Assembly (NCBI GenBank): GCA_023395775.1
Contig: JAEWYA010000022.1
Coordinates: 1 to 7,067 of the forward strand
From: Bacillota bacterium
GTDB lineage: Bacteria; Bacillota; Clostridia; Oscillospirales; Oscillospiraceae
Direction of reading: 5' to 3'
DNA: 7,067 nt
A model generated the notes under the pieces. It did no database searches. It was given only the letters and a program-made list of their open reading frames with translations, and had not been told where the DNA came from. A program made the position numbers and the translations under genes. This document shows positions 6,054 to 7,067 of this stretch, one piece after another. Every line of letters starts with the position of its first letter. Position 1 is the stretch's first letter.

Positions 6054-6290
6054 TTGCGTGAAAGGTACAGGGAAAATTATCGGCTTTTGGGACTGCGGAT
6101 CGCCTATTACCGAAAGGTGCGGGGCTATACACAGGAGCAGCTGGCAGAGATGATCGGCAAAAGCTGGTCGTTTCTCAGCCAGGTAGAAGCCAACAACGGC
6201 ACGAAGCTGAAAGGGATTTCTCTGGAGACTCTCTTTTCCATTGCCGAGGTGCTGCAAGTTCCGGCAGGACGTCTATTTGATCAGGATTGA
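6054..6290 (+). CDS. XRE/Cro-type helix-turn-helix transcriptional regulator (78 aa)
   Basis: A single-domain DNA-binding protein. The HTH_3 fold runs from about residue 13 to 76: helix 1 GLRIAYYRKVRGY, helix 2 TQEQLAEMIG (26-35), recognition helix KSWSFLSQVEAN (36-47), then ISLETLFSIAEVLQVPAGRLF (55-75), typical of the domain's last helices. There is no extra sensor or oligomerisation domain, as in phage Cro-like or antitoxin-like regulators. The start is TTG at 6054, chosen because a strong AAGGAGAGGAGG lies 7 nt upstream and no in-frame ATG exists. An ATG at 6047 opens only a 4-codon frame (MLLA) that ends within the xre start region. It is divergent from the 84-aa gene and convergent with rnfB. 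The likely role is control of the divergent gene and itself; the target is not shown by sequence alone. Confidence 0.88.
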   Translation: MRERYRENYRLLGLRIAYYRKVRGYTQEQLAEMIGKSWSFLSQVEANNGTKLKGISLETLFSIAEVLQVPAGRLFDQD

Positions 6291-6341
6291 TTGGATCTAC
6301 CGCTAAACTGAAAAGATTCCACTTGAGAGAAAAAGTTGAAA

Positions 6342-6375
6342 AAGCCAGCCCAAATCTTTCGATTTGGGCCGGCTT
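6342..6375 (-). terminator. Intrinsic terminator of rnfB, probably bidirectional
   Basis: On the minus strand the arms are AAGCCGGCCCAAATC and GATTTGGGCTGGCTT, complementary at 14 of 15 positions around a GAAA tetraloop, followed by TTTCAACTTTTTC. It begins 17 nt after the rnfB stop. In the plus direction the stem is followed by CTTTGTCTG, so it may also stop transcripts of the convergent xre gene. The remaining bases 6291-6341 hold nothing else recognisable. Confidence 0.88.
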
Positions 6376-6392
6376 CTTTGTCTGATGATATT

Positions 6393-7067
6393 TTACGCGT
6401 TGGGGGCCGAAGCGCCCTCCGCTGCAGCCTTGGCTTTTTCAGCCTGGGCCTTTTTAATTGCTTTATACTTCTCCTTCTCCTCAGCGGTGGCCTTGGGGAG
6501 GATAGCATCCCGGGGACAGACCCTGGTGCACATCTTGCAGTTTACGCACTTGGCATAGTCGATCACGGCCACGCCGTCGACCACATGAATGGCGTCCTTC
6601 TTGCACTCCTTCTCGCACAGGCCACAGCCAATACAGGAGCTGGCGCACACGCTCATGGCAGCCTTGCCCTTGTCCTTGTTGGCGCAGGCCACATGGACTT
6701 TCTTCGCCTCAGGAACGGACACGATCAGCTTGCGGGGGCAGGCGGAGGCACAGGCCATGCAGTCGGTGCACTTCTCGGGATCCACAACAGCGCAGCCGTT
6801 GGGGCCAATGGACATGGCGCCGAATTTGCAGGCGGTCACGCAGGAGCCGAAGCCAAGGCATCCAAAGGAGCAGTCCAGGGGACCGGCGGCCACCTTTGTG
6901 GCGGAAATGCAGTCCTGCACGCCCCGGTATTCAAAGCGCTTCTTGGCGTTGGTTCCGCCGTTGCAGCGGACGAACGCCACCTGCTTTTCGCTGCTGCCCG
7001 CAGCCACGCCCATAATCTTGGCAATTTCGGCGGCATTCTCCGCGCCGGCAGGGGCGCAGGCATTAAC
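6393..7067 (-). CDS. rnfB: Rnf electron transport complex subunit B (iron-sulfur protein), 5' end outside window
   Basis: The last 224 residues are visible; the frame stays open to the right edge, so an internal ATG at 7013 is not the real start. RnfB carries electrons from ferredoxin within the membrane-bound Rnf complex, which couples ferredoxin oxidation and NAD+ reduction to Na+ or H+ pumping. The visible part has the RnfB block YRGVQDCISATKVAAGPLDC, then a Cys cluster CSFGCLGFGSCVTAC, and three CxxCxxCxxxC iron-sulfur motifs: CTDCMACASACP, CIGCGLCEKEC and CVNCKMCTRVCP. These can bind about four [4Fe-4S] clusters. The tail is Lys/Ala/Glu-rich (KAIKKAQAEKAKAAAEGAS). The membrane anchor and first cluster expected at the N-terminus are outside the window. 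As rnfB is usually last in clostridial rnfCDGEAB operons and a terminator follows, the other subunits probably lie to the right. A general ferredoxin-type protein is a less likely alternative. Confidence 0.93.
   Translation of the reverse strand, partial: VNACAPAGAENAAEIAKIMGVAAGSSEKQVAFVRCNGGTNAKKRFEYRGVQDCISATKVAAGPLDCSFGCLGFGSCVTACKFGAMSIGPNGCAVVDPEKCTDCMACASACPRKLIVSVPEAKKVHVACANKDKGKAAMSVCASSCIGCGLCEKECKKDAIHVVDGVAVIDYAKCVNCKMCTRVCPRDAILPKATAEEKEKYKAIKKAQAEKAKAAAEGASAPNA

Noticed and set aside
1..7067. tRNA, rRNA, CRISPR array, insertion sequence or attachment site
   Set aside because: No cloverleaf-like sequence, regularly spaced repeats, transposase motifs or flanking duplications were seen.

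Overview
The window looks like chromosomal DNA from a GC-rich, Gram-positive anaerobe of class Clostridia, most likely a gut Oscillospiraceae-type organism (Flavonifractor/Oscillibacter/Intestinimonas relatives). The reasons are the gene order hrcA-grpE-dnaK-dnaJ under a CIRCE operator, a DnaK lacking the extra N-terminal segment of Proteobacterial DnaK, AGGAGG-type ribosome binding sites, and an RnfB subunit typical of fermentative anaerobes. The genus is an inference from general look and was not tested by a database search.

Layout. Positions 1-5483, all on the minus strand, hold a class I heat-shock operon read right to left: a sigma-A-type promoter (TTGACA-N17-TAAACT) and a perfect CIRCE operator, then hrcA, grpE, dnaK, dnaJ and, 8 nt after dnaJ, the start of a PHP-family histidinol-phosphatase-like gene that runs off the left edge. 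hrcA and grpE overlap by 4 nt. grpE and dnaK are 45 nt apart. dnaK and dnaJ are separated by about 170 nt containing two tandem stem-loops.

Positions 5484-6341 hold a small divergent pair: an 84-aa acidic protein of unknown function (minus) and a 78-aa XRE/Cro-type helix-turn-helix regulator (plus, TTG start). The 165-bp gap between them is very AT-rich and contains inverted repeats overlapping a good promoter for the 84-aa gene. This is the least conventional part of the window.

Positions 6342-7067 hold the 3' part of rnfB (minus), encoding the iron-sulfur subunit of the Rnf ferredoxin:NAD+ oxidoreductase, followed by a strong hairpin terminator that also separates it from the convergent xre gene. 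The rest of the rnf operon presumably lies to the right of the window.

How the genes work together. HrcA represses its own operon through CIRCE. DnaK, DnaJ and GrpE form the Hsp70 cycle (DnaJ delivers clients and stimulates ATP hydrolysis, GrpE exchanges nucleotide). I find no clear new defence, mobile or biosynthetic system here. Most of the window is conserved housekeeping DNA, and the divergent xre/84-aa module is the only plausible candidate for something undescribed.
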